The notes under the pieces: model-generated
Told to the model about the DNA's origin: nothing
What the model saw: the letters and a program-made list of their open reading frames with translations, nothing else
Databases searched by the model: none
Shown: positions 7,800-14,582 of the stretch, in pieces
Layout of the letters: each line of letters starts with the position of its first letter
Numbering within the stretch: position 1 is the stretch's first letter
NCBI GenBank assembly: GCA_000437235.1
Contig: FR897039.1
Coordinates: forward strand, 1-17,115
DNA: 17,115 nucleotides
Direction of reading: 5' to 3'
Origin: Coprobacillus sp. CAG:826
GTDB lineage: Bacteria > Bacillota_I > Bacilli_A > RFN20 > CAG-826
Made by a program: the position numbers and the translations under genes

Positions 7800-7822
7800 C
7801 GCTATCACCTTCTCGCTTATTT

Positions 7823-7856
7823 ATTCTAACAAATTATTACTAAAATTAGTAATAAT
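7823..7856 (-). promoter_or_regulatory. Operon promoter with perfect 24-bp palindromic operator candidate
   Basis: On the minus strand an extended -10, TGTTAGAAT (7831 to 7823), sits 25 bases before the ATG of the RsmB-like gene. Directly upstream, 7833-7843 and 7846-7856 are perfect 11-bp inverted copies (ATTATTACTAA and TTAGTAATAAT, two central bases). The palindrome covers the -35 position, where the -35 match itself is poor, so it could be a repressor or activator site; it could also be a chance A/T-rich repeat. No known regulator consensus is claimed. Confidence 0.55.
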
Positions 7857-7901
7857 AATTGTGATTTTTCATGATTATTTTTTATTTTTTCTTTTCTAGC
7901 G

Positions 7902-7929
7902 AAAAAAAAGAGGCCTTTTAAAGCCTCTT
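7902..7929 (-). terminator. Intrinsic terminator of the His-rich protein gene
   Basis: On the minus strand AAGAGGC (7929 to 7923) pairs with GCCTCTT (7914 to 7908) across an 8-base loop and is followed by a run of T from the A-tract at 7902-7909. It separates the His-rich gene from the rsmB-like operon. Confidence 0.85.
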
Positions 7930-7946
7930 CAGTCAACAAATCGTGA

Positions 7947-8507
7947 TTAATGATGGTGATGATGGTGATCATCATGGCAGCAACAATCTCCATCATGGTG
8001 ATGTTCCTCACAATGGCATTCATCGTCATGGTGATGTTCATGCGCTTCTTGATCCATTTGCGCTTGACGCTCTCTTAAACGCTCTTCAAAATTTTCAAAC
8101 ATATCGCCTTCATAGATTTCGGTATCGTCATCATATTCCTCTTCTTCTAAAAGCACTTCATTTTTTTCAGTAATGTAACGAGGATATTCTTCGTTAATAT
8201 GATGATATTCTCGATTTTGTGTATAGCTAAATTGAATCGTTAAATGAATAATAAAAGGTTCCGCCATTTTCATTAAGAAAGCCGCTACTTCTTTTTCTAC
8301 TGTGCGACATTCAATGGGGGCTTCTACTCGTATTAAAACTTGATACGAAGTTTGTTCTACGCCATCATGATATACGTAATATTCGGGCGCGAGAAATAAA
8401 ATTTCATCTTCGCTTACTTCCCATAAATTTGCTAATTTTTTTGTTACTTCTTTTGAATATTGTCCAACCACATAACGATCAGAGCCAATAAAGGTAATTG
8501 TAATCAT
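7947..8507 (-). CDS. DUF1904-like protein with a His/Cys-rich metal-binding tail
   Basis: The 186-residue product has three parts. Residues 1-110 form a compact alpha/beta domain (TITFIG, a helix, SEDEILFLAPEYYVYHDG, YQVLIRVE, a helix, FIIHLTIQFSYTQNREYHH) that resembles my memory of DUF1904, a tautomerase-fold family; Pro at position 2, the usual tautomerase catalytic residue, is absent. Residues 111-150 are acidic and helical. The last 31 residues hold 15 His and 5 Cys, including CHC, CCC and a terminal run of six His. Such tails in HypB, SlyD or CooJ bind nickel or zinc, so metal storage or delivery is inferred. AAAGGAG precedes the ATG, and the gene has its own promoter and terminator. 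In related genomes this slot between priA and rsmB often holds def and fmt. Confidence 0.75.
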   Translation of the reverse strand: MITITFIGSDRYVVGQYSKEVTKKLANLWEVSEDEILFLAPEYYVYHDGVEQTSYQVLIRVEAPIECRTVEKEVAAFLMKMAEPFIIHLTIQFSYTQNREYHHINEEYPRYITEKNEVLLEEEEYDDDTEIYEGDMFENFEERLRERQAQMDQEAHEHHHDDECHCEEHHHDGDCCCHDDHHHHHH

Positions 8508-8533
8508 AAAATCTATCTCCTTTAAACACCATT

Positions 8534-8562
8534 ATCATAGCAAATCTCGCTTTATTTTAAAA
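8534..8562 (-). promoter_or_regulatory. Putative promoter of the His-rich protein gene
   Basis: Minus-strand TGCTATGAT gives an extended -10 (TATGAT, 8539 to 8534) 26 bases before the ATG. The -35 at 17 bases spacing (TTTTAA) is weak. It lies in the short gap after priA, so the gene may also be reached by readthrough. Confidence 0.4.
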
Positions 8563-8563
8563 G

Positions 8564-10759
8564 TTAAAAATCATAAGGATCGCGGTCAATTTTTAAACGA
8601 TAACCACTTTTTAATGCGAGTTTTCTACGGATTTTATCTAAAACTATTTCAATTTTTTTAGCTTCCTTATACTTTAAAAGTAGCTGCTCTACAAACATAT
8701 TTCCTTGCTTTTTAATATAAGGAACCGTCGGTCCTAAAATTGTTAAATCTTCAATATTTTCTTCTTCTAACATCTCTTTAATTTCTAAAGCAATATCATG
8801 AACTTTATCTTCACTAATACAGGTTAAAGTTAAAGAGATTAAGTAGGTATAAGGCGGATACTGTTGCATTCTTCGACTATTCATTTCAATTTGGAAAAAA
8901 TGGGTATAGTCTTGTTTTGCCCCTAATCTTACCGCATAATGCGTTGGCATATAGGTTTGTATTAAAGCTCTCCCTTTTTTCGTTCCTCTTCCTGCTCTTC
9001 CTACGGCTTGGGTAATGAGCTGGAAGGTTCTTTCTGAAGAACGAAATGACGGCATTGTAAGACCCATATCCGCTAAAACGACACCCACTAAAGTGACGTT
9101 TTGGAAATCATGACCTTTCGCTATCATTTGGGTACCGATTAAAATATCCGCTTCTTGATTTTGGAATTTCTTTAAAACTTTTTCCACGTTTTGTCTTACT
9201 TTAGATACATCGGAATCCAGGCGAAGAGTTTTCGCATGGGGGAAAAGTCTTGTAACTTCTTCTTCAATTCTTTCGGTACCAAAACCTTGTTTGGATAAGT
9301 AAGTACTTCCACACTCTGGGCAAACTTTCGGTGCTTGCATAACAAAGTCACAATGGTGACATTTTAACATTTGATCTTCTTTATGGTAGCTTAAAGCGAT
9401 ATCACAAGTTGGACATTTAAAGACATAGCCGCATTTCCGACAACTCACATAAGGAGCGTATCCTCTTCGGTTTAATAAAAGAACGATTTGTTCTTTTTTA
9501 TCTAATGCCTCTTTCATCGCTTTTCTTAAAGAAAGGGAGAAAAGAACGGAGTCTTTATCTACGGAATTAGGATTTAATAAATCGATAATTTCGGTTTCTG
9601 GTAAAGCACCTTGATGAATGCGATTTGCTAATTGAATATAGCCGTACACACCTTTTAACGCACGCGCTCTAGATTCTAATGAAGGGGTGGCACTTCCTAA
9701 TAAAATGCGGGCGCCTTCTTCTTTGGCCCGCCATTTAGCGACTTCTAAAGCATGATAGCATGGAGCATTTTCTTGTTTATAGGTTTCAACGTGCTCTTCA
9801 TCTAAAATAATTAAGCCTAAATTCTTTAAAGGAGCAAAAATCGCACTTCTTGCACCAATTACGATTTTCGCTTGTCCTGAGGCAATGTGTCGATATTCAT
9901 CATATTTTTGTGCTGGGGTTAATTCGGAATGAAGAATCGCTATTTTTTCAATAAACCGACGCGAAAAATATTCAATCATCATTGGCGTTAAAGAGATTTC
10001 TGGCACTAAGAAAAGAACGCTTTTTCCGTTTTGGATATAGTGTTCCGCTAAACGAAGATAAACTTCGGTTTTTCCGGAACCTGTTACTCCTTCTAAAAGT
10101 GTGGTTTCTTTTGAAGAAGTTAAAAAGCTTTGAATCGCTTTTTGTTGGTCTTCTGTGAGTGCTTTAGGCGTTTCCATTGGACTTGTTTTAATCGTTAAAC
10201 GCCGTTTTTCTTCTTTAACGAGTTTTACTCTTTCTAACGCAATCAATTTTTCTAAAATGGATTTAGAACGAAAATCTTTTTTTAAAATTCTTTCTTCTTT
10301 GGCCACTCTTCTTAACCATTCAATTTGTTGATCGGTTAAGCCTTCTTCATTACTAGAAACGATTTCTACATAGGTTTCATAAGCGATTTTAGGTGCTTTT
10401 AAAGAAGAGGATTTAGGTTTTAAAGAAGGAGGAAGCATCGTTTGCAACACACGAATTAAAGGTGTAAAATAATAATTCGATAGAAAAGTCGCTAACTTCC
10501 ACTGCATGTCATTAAGTAGACACTCTTCATCAATGACATCGATGACTTCTTTTAAAATATACGCAGTTTTTTCTTCGTATTCTTCTTTAGTTAAAGGTGT
10601 TTCTATGACACTAGAAACGAAACCAATGAGAATTTGGTTACGGAAAGGAACGCTTACGCGATACCCTTTTTCCACCTTTTTATCGCCTAAATAAGCATAA
10701 GAAAAAGGGCGGTCTAAATCTAACGCAGCGTGTTCTATATATACTTCTAGAATTCGCAT
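8564..10759 (-). CDS. priA: Primosomal protein N' (PriA helicase)
   Basis: PriA recognises stalled forks and D-loops and loads the replicative helicase for restart. The 731-residue product is full length. It has the N-terminal DNA-binding region, the Walker A motif GVTGSGKT (224-231), Walker B DEEH (320-323), and LLGSATPS. The eight-cysteine zinc-binding insert follows (Cys 440, 443, 449, 452, 467, 470, 480, 483). Helicase motifs come next: IGTQMIAKGHDF and QAVGRAGRG. The characteristic C-terminal end is IDRDPYDF. GGGAGGG precedes the ATG. It follows gmk with a 20-base gap, so the two are probably cotranscribed. In Bacillus coaBC lies between; here it does not. Confidence 0.97.
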   Translation of the reverse strand: MRILEVYIEHAALDLDRPFSYAYLGDKKVEKGYRVSVPFRNQILIGFVSSVIETPLTKEEYEEKTAYILKEVIDVIDEECLLNDMQWKLATFLSNYYFTPLIRVLQTMLPPSLKPKSSSLKAPKIAYETYVEIVSSNEEGLTDQQIEWLRRVAKEERILKKDFRSKSILEKLIALERVKLVKEEKRRLTIKTSPMETPKALTEDQQKAIQSFLTSSKETTLLEGVTGSGKTEVYLRLAEHYIQNGKSVLFLVPEISLTPMMIEYFSRRFIEKIAILHSELTPAQKYDEYRHIASGQAKIVIGARSAIFAPLKNLGLIILDEEHVETYKQENAPCYHALEVAKWRAKEEGARILLGSATPSLESRARALKGVYGYIQLANRIHQGALPETEIIDLLNPNSVDKDSVLFSLSLRKAMKEALDKKEQIVLLLNRRGYAPYVSCRKCGYVFKCPTCDIALSYHKEDQMLKCHHCDFVMQAPKVCPECGSTYLSKQGFGTERIEEEVTRLFPHAKTLRLDSDVSKVRQNVEKVLKKFQNQEADILIGTQMIAKGHDFQNVTLVGVVLADMGLTMPSFRSSERTFQLITQAVGRAGRGTKKGRALIQTYMPTHYAVRLGAKQDYTHFFQIEMNSRRMQQYPPYTYLISLTLTCISEDKVHDIALEIKEMLEEENIEDLTILGPTVPYIKKQGNMFVEQLLLKYKEAKKIEIVLDKIRRKLALKSGYRLKIDRDPYDF

Positions 10760-10779
10760 ACGTGAAGCCCTCCCTTTAA

Positions 10780-11364
10780 TTATTGAATGATACGTGCATT
10801 CATTTTGGAACGGATAATGCTACGGATTTCGTCGCTTGCGCGTTCCACATCATCATTTAATACAATATAGTGATATTGGTATTTTAAACCAATTTCTCTT
10901 TTCGCTTTTTCTAAGCGTTCATGAATGATTTCTTCGCTTTCGCTTTTACGTCCACGAATTCTTTCTTCTAACGCTTCCATCGAAGGTGGTAATAAGAAAA
11001 TTGAGAATACATCTGATCCTTGACATTTTTTCATTACTTGCTTTGCGCCTTCTACTTCAATTTCCAGAATGACATTTTTACCTTCATTCCGTAATTTTTC
11101 TACATAATCTTTGGGTGTGCCGTAACGATTTCCAACAAAAGAGGCCCACTCTAACATGTTGCCTTCTTCGACATTTCGGTCGAATTCTTCATTGGAGACA
11201 AAGAAATAATCGACACCATCTACTTCTTGATTTCTAGGTTTTCTTGTCGTCATGGAAATGGAATACGCTAAGTGTAAGGATTCATCTTCCATTACTTTGC
11301 GTCGCACTGTACCTTTTCCGACACCGCTCGGTCCACTGAGAATGATTAAAAGTCCTTTTTTCAT
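10780..11364 (-). CDS. gmk: Guanylate kinase
   Basis: Phosphorylates GMP to GDP with ATP. The 194-residue product has the P-loop GPSGVGKGT (about 11-19), the GMP-binding segments STTRKPR is represented by MTTRKPRNQEVDGVDYFF, then EWASFVGNRYGTPKDYV, LEIEVEGAKQV and the lid-region FLLPPS, with conserved R-G-R-K-S-E-S-E-E. Length is normal. The ATG at 11364 is preceded at close range by GGCGGTGAT, which pairs with the 16S 3' end; the GTG within that site would add three residues and is unlikely to be the start. Commonly gmk is followed by rpoZ and coaBC; here priA follows directly. Confidence 0.96.
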   Translation of the reverse strand: MKKGLLIILSGPSGVGKGTVRRKVMEDESLHLAYSISMTTRKPRNQEVDGVDYFFVSNEEFDRNVEEGNMLEWASFVGNRYGTPKDYVEKLRNEGKNVILEIEVEGAKQVMKKCQGSDVFSIFLLPPSMEALEERIRGRKSESEEIIHERLEKAKREIGLKYQYHYIVLNDDVERASDEIRSIIRSKMNARIIQ

Positions 11365-11410
11365 GGGTATCACCGCCTGCTACATTGTTAATATAACAAC
11401 ATATATTAGC

Positions 11411-11439
11411 ATTATAAAGATTTCTATGGTAAAAATCAA
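11411..11439 (-). promoter_or_regulatory. Promoter of gmk-priA
   Basis: Minus-strand TTGATT (11439 to 11434), a 17-base spacer and a perfect TATAAT (11416 to 11411) form a strong promoter about 47 bases before the gmk ATG. A small inverted repeat, TTGTT-AATAT-AACAA (in 11386-11400), lies in the leader. Confidence 0.7.
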
Positions 11440-11515
11440 TGAAATAAAGTAAAATTCATTGGTTTAAAAACTTTGTTTTTTCTTATAGAAAAGCTTAAAA
11501 AATTGAGCCATAGAT

Positions 11516-11555
11516 AATTGATTTTCAATTAAAACGCATAGGAAATTGATTTTCA
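11516..11555. repeat. Direct repeat of AATTGATTTTCA in the spacer before gmk
   Basis: AATTGATTTTCA occurs at 11516-11527 and again at 11544-11555, start to start 28 bases. The first copy is also part of the inverted repeat AATTG-ATTTT-CAATT. The rest of 11440-11573 is A/T-rich and shows nothing else. It marks the border between the core cluster and the accessory region. Confidence 0.35.
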
Positions 11556-11573
11556 TAATATCTTCCTAGTGTG

Positions 11574-11756
11574 CTATTTTAATTTTTTCGATTTTACATC
11601 AAATATAAACCAAACAATCAAAGGAATAACAATGAAGAATATTCCCCACCAGATATTTCCTTGAACACTGCTTTCAGTAATAATACAATATAAAGCAATG
11701 CTTCCACAAATAATGATAGGTAAACTCAAACTAATGCATGCAATTATGGAATATGT
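11574..11756 (-). pseudogene. Frameshifted two-helix membrane extension of the 140-residue gene
   Basis: This open frame has no ATG start or ribosome site of its own. From about 11756 it encodes 60 residues with two membrane helices (SIIACISLSLPIIICGSIAL, then after TESSVQGN a second beginning IWWGIFFIVIPLIVWFIF) and a Lys-rich end. It overlaps the end of the preceding 140-residue frame and joins it if one base is lost from the run of nine A (minus strand) at 11764-11772. Either the parent gene is broken, or slippage at the A-run makes a membrane-anchored form, or the run length varies among cells. Confidence 0.55.
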
Positions 11757-12153
11757 CTTTTTCTTTTTTTTTAATTGAAGTTATATCTTTCAATTTGGGA
11801 TGATTTTTGATTTTTATATCAATTTCATTAATTAATTCTTCTAAACTAAAATTATTTGGATAATCATAATCAATGATAAGTTTTTCTAAATCATCCGCAT
11901 TTATACCAACCTGATATATTGCAACATCATATTTATCTTCAAAAAAATCTATAACAACATAAATATTATGATAATTATAATTGAGTTGAATTGTTTTACC
12001 TAATTTATCGATAGTAGGATAAACTCTTACTCCTGCATATTTAGATAACAACTTTTTAATATCTCCACTCAAGTATAATTCAAAGATTCTATCTAAATTA
12101 CTATATTCACTTTTAGCTTTAGAATTTAAATAATTTTTTATTTTTCTTTTCAT
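11731..12153 (-). CDS. Unknown 140-residue soluble protein, possible immunity-type, with A9 run near its end
   Basis: The product begins with a basic helical segment (MKRKIKNYLNSKAKSEYSN), followed by an alpha/beta domain with VRVYPTIDKLGKTIQLNYNY, IYVVIDFFEDKYDVAIYQVG and a helical end (SLEELINEIDIKIKNH). I do not recognise a family; the size, the location downstream of an Rhs remnant on the same strand and the A/T-rich composition are like polymorphic-toxin immunity genes, which is inference. The frame ends shortly after a run of nine A and five A, and a neighbouring frame continues for about 60 residues as two membrane helices. The ribosome site is weak (AGGA about 12 bases upstream of the ATG). 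Confidence 0.6.
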   Translation of the reverse strand: MKRKIKNYLNSKAKSEYSNLDRIFELYLSGDIKKLLSKYAGVRVYPTIDKLGKTIQLNYNYHNIYVVIDFFEDKYDVAIYQVGINADDLEKLIIDYDYPNNFSLEELINEIDIKIKNHPKLKDITSIKKKEKDIFHNCMH

Positions 12154-12242
12154 ATTGATAGATTATCCTAGTACTATATAATCATCCTTTATATGTACTT
12201 ATCCTTTCTTTAATTTGATGAGTTATGTATTCAGGATGAACC

Positions 12243-12274
12243 TGTATGATAAAAAACAAATTTGATATCATACA
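12243..12274. repeat. 9-bp inverted repeat in the leader of the 140-residue gene
   Basis: TGTATGATA (12243-12251) and TATCATACA (12266-12274) are perfect inverted copies around a 14-base loop. On the minus strand it falls about 40-70 bases after the predicted promoter, so it could form an RNA hairpin in the 160-base leader. It has no T-tract directly after the stem. Confidence 0.45.
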
Positions 12275-12314
12275 TCCGAGATATTGCATGCTATGCATTC
12301 TCCACATAAATAAT

Positions 12315-12344
12315 AGTATCACAGCAGTGACTATCATCGGTCAA
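12315..12344 (-). promoter_or_regulatory. Putative promoter with overlapping imperfect palindrome
   Basis: Minus-strand TTGACC (12344 to 12339), an 18-base spacer and GATACT (12320 to 12315) are a plausible promoter for the 140-residue gene. An imperfect inverted repeat (GATAGTCAC and GTG-AT-ACTAT) fills the spacer and -10. From 12345 to 12460 the spacer is A/T-rich and shows nothing else. Confidence 0.4.
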
Positions 12345-12460
12345 CAAATAATCAAAATTTAATTATGATATATGTTTTTCTTTTTTTATTAATAACACAA
12401 GCATGTCTACATCTCTTTATAACTATAAATTTTTCATATTTTAAATTTTATTGTATTTAT

Positions 12461-12498
12461 AAAAAAGGATGTATCCACCCACTAGGATAGACACACCC
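12461..12498 (-). terminator. Strong strand-specific terminator after the PH-like gene
   Basis: Positions 12485-12498 and 12467-12480 form a continuous 14-bp stem in the minus-strand RNA, with four G-U pairs and a 4-base loop, followed by six U (12466 to 12461). In the plus-strand RNA the four wobble positions would be A-C mismatches, so the hairpin works in one direction only. Confidence 0.85.
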
Positions 12499-12512
12499 TT
12501 TGCAGGTTTGTG

Positions 12513-12983
12513 TTAATTGTCCTTAATTGGTTTATCCCAAAATTGTTTAATAAACTTTAAATTTTCTTCGTTTTTTTCAATTCTTATAAATGATTTTTTT
12601 GAACCACCATCATATTTAGTATTATGTGAATCTATAATAACATAGTATGTTGTTTCCATATGAAAAAATACGATAACTATATCCTTAATATCTTCTGTTT
12701 TTAGTATATATTTGTATCCGCAAATAAACCCTTTTCTTTCAATTGTTCTTTTCTCTTCATTATAAATAATTTTATAGCAAAGTCTATTTAACGCTAAAAA
12801 TAATAAAGATACTATGCATATAAATTCAATAGTCAATAATGAATATACTATAATCAAATTTGATTGATTATTTATAATACCTTTAACCAAAGAAAAGATG
12901 CTTACAAAATTAGCAATTGAGAATAATACAATACCAAAAATTAAAAAATAGATTAACTGCTTATTAGAATAAACCATCTTCAT
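12513..12983 (-). CDS. Two-helix PH-like membrane protein, candidate immunity protein for the Rhs remnant
   Basis: The 156-residue product has two long hydrophobic helices (about 9-33 and 42-66) followed by a beta-rich PH-like half: KIIYNEEKRTIERKG, YILKTEDIKDIVIVFF, TTYYVIIDSH and a closing helix with FIKQFWD. No catalytic motif is seen. Its ATG overlaps the last stop of the Rhs remnant as ATGA and is preceded by AAGGAGG located in the remnant's coding sequence, the usual arrangement of a polymorphic toxin and its immunity gene. A dedicated terminator follows. The reading frame is intact although the upstream toxin is destroyed, which suggests the protein is still useful, for example against the same toxin from sibling strains. 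The immunity role is inferred. Confidence 0.65.
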   Translation of the reverse strand: MKMVYSNKQLIYFLIFGIVLFSIANFVSIFSLVKGIINNQSNLIIVYSLLTIEFICIVSLLFLALNRLCYKIIYNEEKRTIERKGFICGYKYILKTEDIKDIVIVFFHMETTYYVIIDSHNTKYDGGSKKSFIRIEKNEENLKFIKQFWDKPIKDN

Positions 12984-13665
12984 AATAATGAATCCTCCTT
13001 TTTTTTAAAACCATACGCATAAGGTTGATTACTCACCACAACTTTTTGTTTTTGGTTTTTTCGGTTTCTCAAAATGTCTATAGTCATACCAATTGCGCTT
13101 GTAACACTGCCAAATATACCAGATAATAATGCACTTTCCAAAGTGACACAGGTCCTCCTAACGAACATAAAAATGCACTGGCAGTATTAATAAATTCCCA
13201 TTGTACTCCACTAATAAATGCAGAGTTCCAATCGACACCATCATCATTGATAGCATGTGTAACTGCATCTACAGCCATGCCACAAATAAATCCCGAACTA
13301 AAAGCAACTCAGTGCCCCAGCACTATAAGTTACTCCGCCAACCATAGCTGCTTGCCCTACAATAACAGGCGCTAAATATAAAGAAACAATTCCTACACCA
13401 AGTCATATTAAGGCTCCAGCTAAAATATTTTGATTATTGGCGACTGCTGTTAAACCACCATATATACCTCCAATTACTCCTCCGATTATACACACTAATA
13501 TAGCACTATGCCCACTTAAATCATAATAATTGATTGGATCATTATAACAATAGCAGTATAAGTTCCATCACTATCAATAATGCCAGTAATTCCTAATAAA
13601 TCCCATCGATAGTAATATCTTGTTTCAACATTATCTTTTCGATAAATAAAGAAGAATCTGTATTT
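12980..13665 (-). pseudogene. Decayed C-terminal remnant of an Rhs-family polymorphic toxin
   Basis: Reading frames joined by hand give an Rhs core segment, YYYRWDLLGITGIIDSDGT, then YNDPINYYDLSGH, the usual end of the Rhs core, then a Gly-rich hydrophobic tip (IIGGVIGGIYGGLTAV, ALI, LGVGIVSLYLAPVIVG, SGFICGMAVDAVTHAI, ESALLSGIFGSVTSAIGM) and a Lys-rich end. Damage: an out-of-frame deletion near 13560 that removes roughly the Rhs signature YYDxxTGxYYLxxRYY; TGA at 13405-13403 replacing an expected Gly; a shift in the T-run at 13303-13300; another shift near 13150-13140. No start or upstream toxin body remains, and a TAA sits just before 13665. The tip's hydrophobic, glycine-rich nature suggests a membrane-active toxin; that is inference. 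The gene following it overlaps by ATGA. Confidence 0.75.
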
Positions 13666-13699
13666 TTATATTGACATACAAATATAAAAAGGAAAGTAT

Positions 13700-13724
13700 T
13701 ATTTTTAACAAATTATTAAAAATA
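13700..13724. repeat. Perfect 9-bp hairpin with 7-base loop
   Basis: TATTTTTAA (13700-13708) and TTAAAAATA (13716-13724) are perfect inverted copies with loop CAAATTA. It lies between the Rhs remnant and the longer inverted-repeat element. All A/T pairs, so it is a weak structure and may be chance. Confidence 0.35.
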
Positions 13725-13734
13725 TTAAATCCTT

Positions 13735-13826
13735 ATTTGCACAGAGGACCTAGAAAGAAGTATAATTTTTACAGGTTTGAAAGGACTCGCATTTATTATA
13801 TTAACAATCAAACCCACTGTGCAAAT
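13735..13826. repeat. 92-bp element bounded by 10-bp perfect inverted repeats
   Basis: ATTTGCACAG (13735-13744) and CTGTGCAAAT (13817-13826) are perfect inverted copies, unusually G/C-containing for this spacer. Inside lies a second inverted pair, GGTTTG (13774-13779) and CAAACC (13809-13814). It begins 8 bases after the stop of the 229-residue gene. It may be a folded RNA in that transcript's tail, a terminator-like structure, or a small non-autonomous insertion. No target-site duplication, transposase or T-tract directly after the stem is seen. Confidence 0.5.
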
Positions 13827-13834
13827 TACGTTTT

Positions 13835-14524
13835 TTAATTTAAATTAATCGTATAATTATCTAGAATCATAAGTCTTTTCATCTGATAATCATAAGCAAT
13901 AAAAACACATTCATATGTTCCTTCATAAGGATAATTATTATATTCCTTTTTCGTTACATTACAGAAAACAAAGGAGTCAAAGCTTGAAGATTCTACTTGG
14001 ACATTTATCGGTAAAAGCGTTTTGATTTTTGAGCTTAATTCACTTTGCCATAGCGAACTATCTTTCATTTCTTGCTCAAAAGCTATTTTACTTTCAGCAT
14101 TTGTGATTTTAGCATAACTTAAATAATACGTGTCCATTTTTATTGTGCCTATTTTCACTTTATTTGGAAGATTTATTTTGGTTTTCTCTTCAATCATGGT
14201 CATTCGATTCACATCATAAGAAACGTCACTAGAAAAAATAAATCGATATGAGCCAAAAAGCACTAATGGCACTAGACAAATACAACCAACAATTAAATTC
14301 TTTTTATACCCTTGGTTATTCTTTTTGAGTTGTATTCCAATGAGAATTGATAAAACACAAATAGGAATAAAAAGCCACATTACCCACGTGTATTTTAACA
14401 TTCCCGCCATTCCAAAGATTTCTACTTCCCCTATTCTACTTGATAAAATAAAAGACACCATAGGAGATAAAAGCGCTAATACGAACAAAATGTTTCCCAA
14501 TGTTTTTCTTTTTTTATCCTTCAT
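13835..14524 (-). CDS. Unknown 229-residue membrane protein with an extracytoplasmic domain
   Basis: Three hydrophobic helices (about 10-30, 42-63 and 76-96) are followed by a soluble domain of some 130 residues with beta-strand character (KVKIGTIKMDTYYLSYAKI, VQVESSSFDSFVFCNVTKK, YECVFIAYDYQMKRLMILDNY). An odd number of helices after a Lys/Arg-rich start (MKDKKRK) would put the C-terminal domain outside the cell. I do not recognise a family. AAAAAGGAG precedes the ATG by 9 bases. It follows the PH-like genes on the same strand with a 58-base gap and precedes the Rhs remnant. Its place suggests an immunity or cell-surface role, but nothing in the sequence proves it. Confidence 0.6.
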   Translation of the reverse strand: MKDKKRKTLGNILFVLALLSPMVSFILSSRIGEVEIFGMAGMLKYTWVMWLFIPICVLSILIGIQLKKNNQGYKKNLIVGCICLVPLVLFGSYRFIFSSDVSYDVNRMTMIEEKTKINLPNKVKIGTIKMDTYYLSYAKITNAESKIAFEQEMKDSSLWQSELSSKIKTLLPINVQVESSSFDSFVFCNVTKKEYNNYPYEGTYECVFIAYDYQMKRLMILDNYTINLN

Positions 14525-14582
14525 TATTTATTTCTCCTTTTTAATTTAAATTTAAGTAGCATCTAAGCACTCTCATACTTTA

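Noticed and set aside
7799..7808. GTG starts for the RsmB-like gene at 7808 and for gmk at 11373.
   Set aside because: In both cases the GTG is inside the GGTGAT ribosome site, with a well-spaced ATG nine bases later.
7947..7964. The terminal six-His run as a cloning-vector tag.
   Set aside because: It is continuous with a longer natural-looking His/Asp/Cys tail, followed by a native-looking spacer and intrinsic terminator within the operon context. No vector sequence is seen.
7826..8041. A second minus-strand frame across the His-rich tail and terminator (Met/Ile/Thr-rich).
   Set aside because: It is a shadow of the repeated CAT/GAT codons, runs through the terminator and has no ribosome site.
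13403..13405. TGA within the Rhs frame read as Trp (genetic code 4).
   Set aside because: rlmN, prpC, prkC, rsgA and rpe use TGA as their stop at ATGA or similar overlaps, and the Rhs remnant carries other clear lesions. A Gly codon turned into TGA is simpler.
13735..13826. The inverted-repeat element as a tRNA, T-box or attC site.
   Set aside because: No cloverleaf, T-box sequence or attC core sites could be recognised. It is left as an unexplained element.
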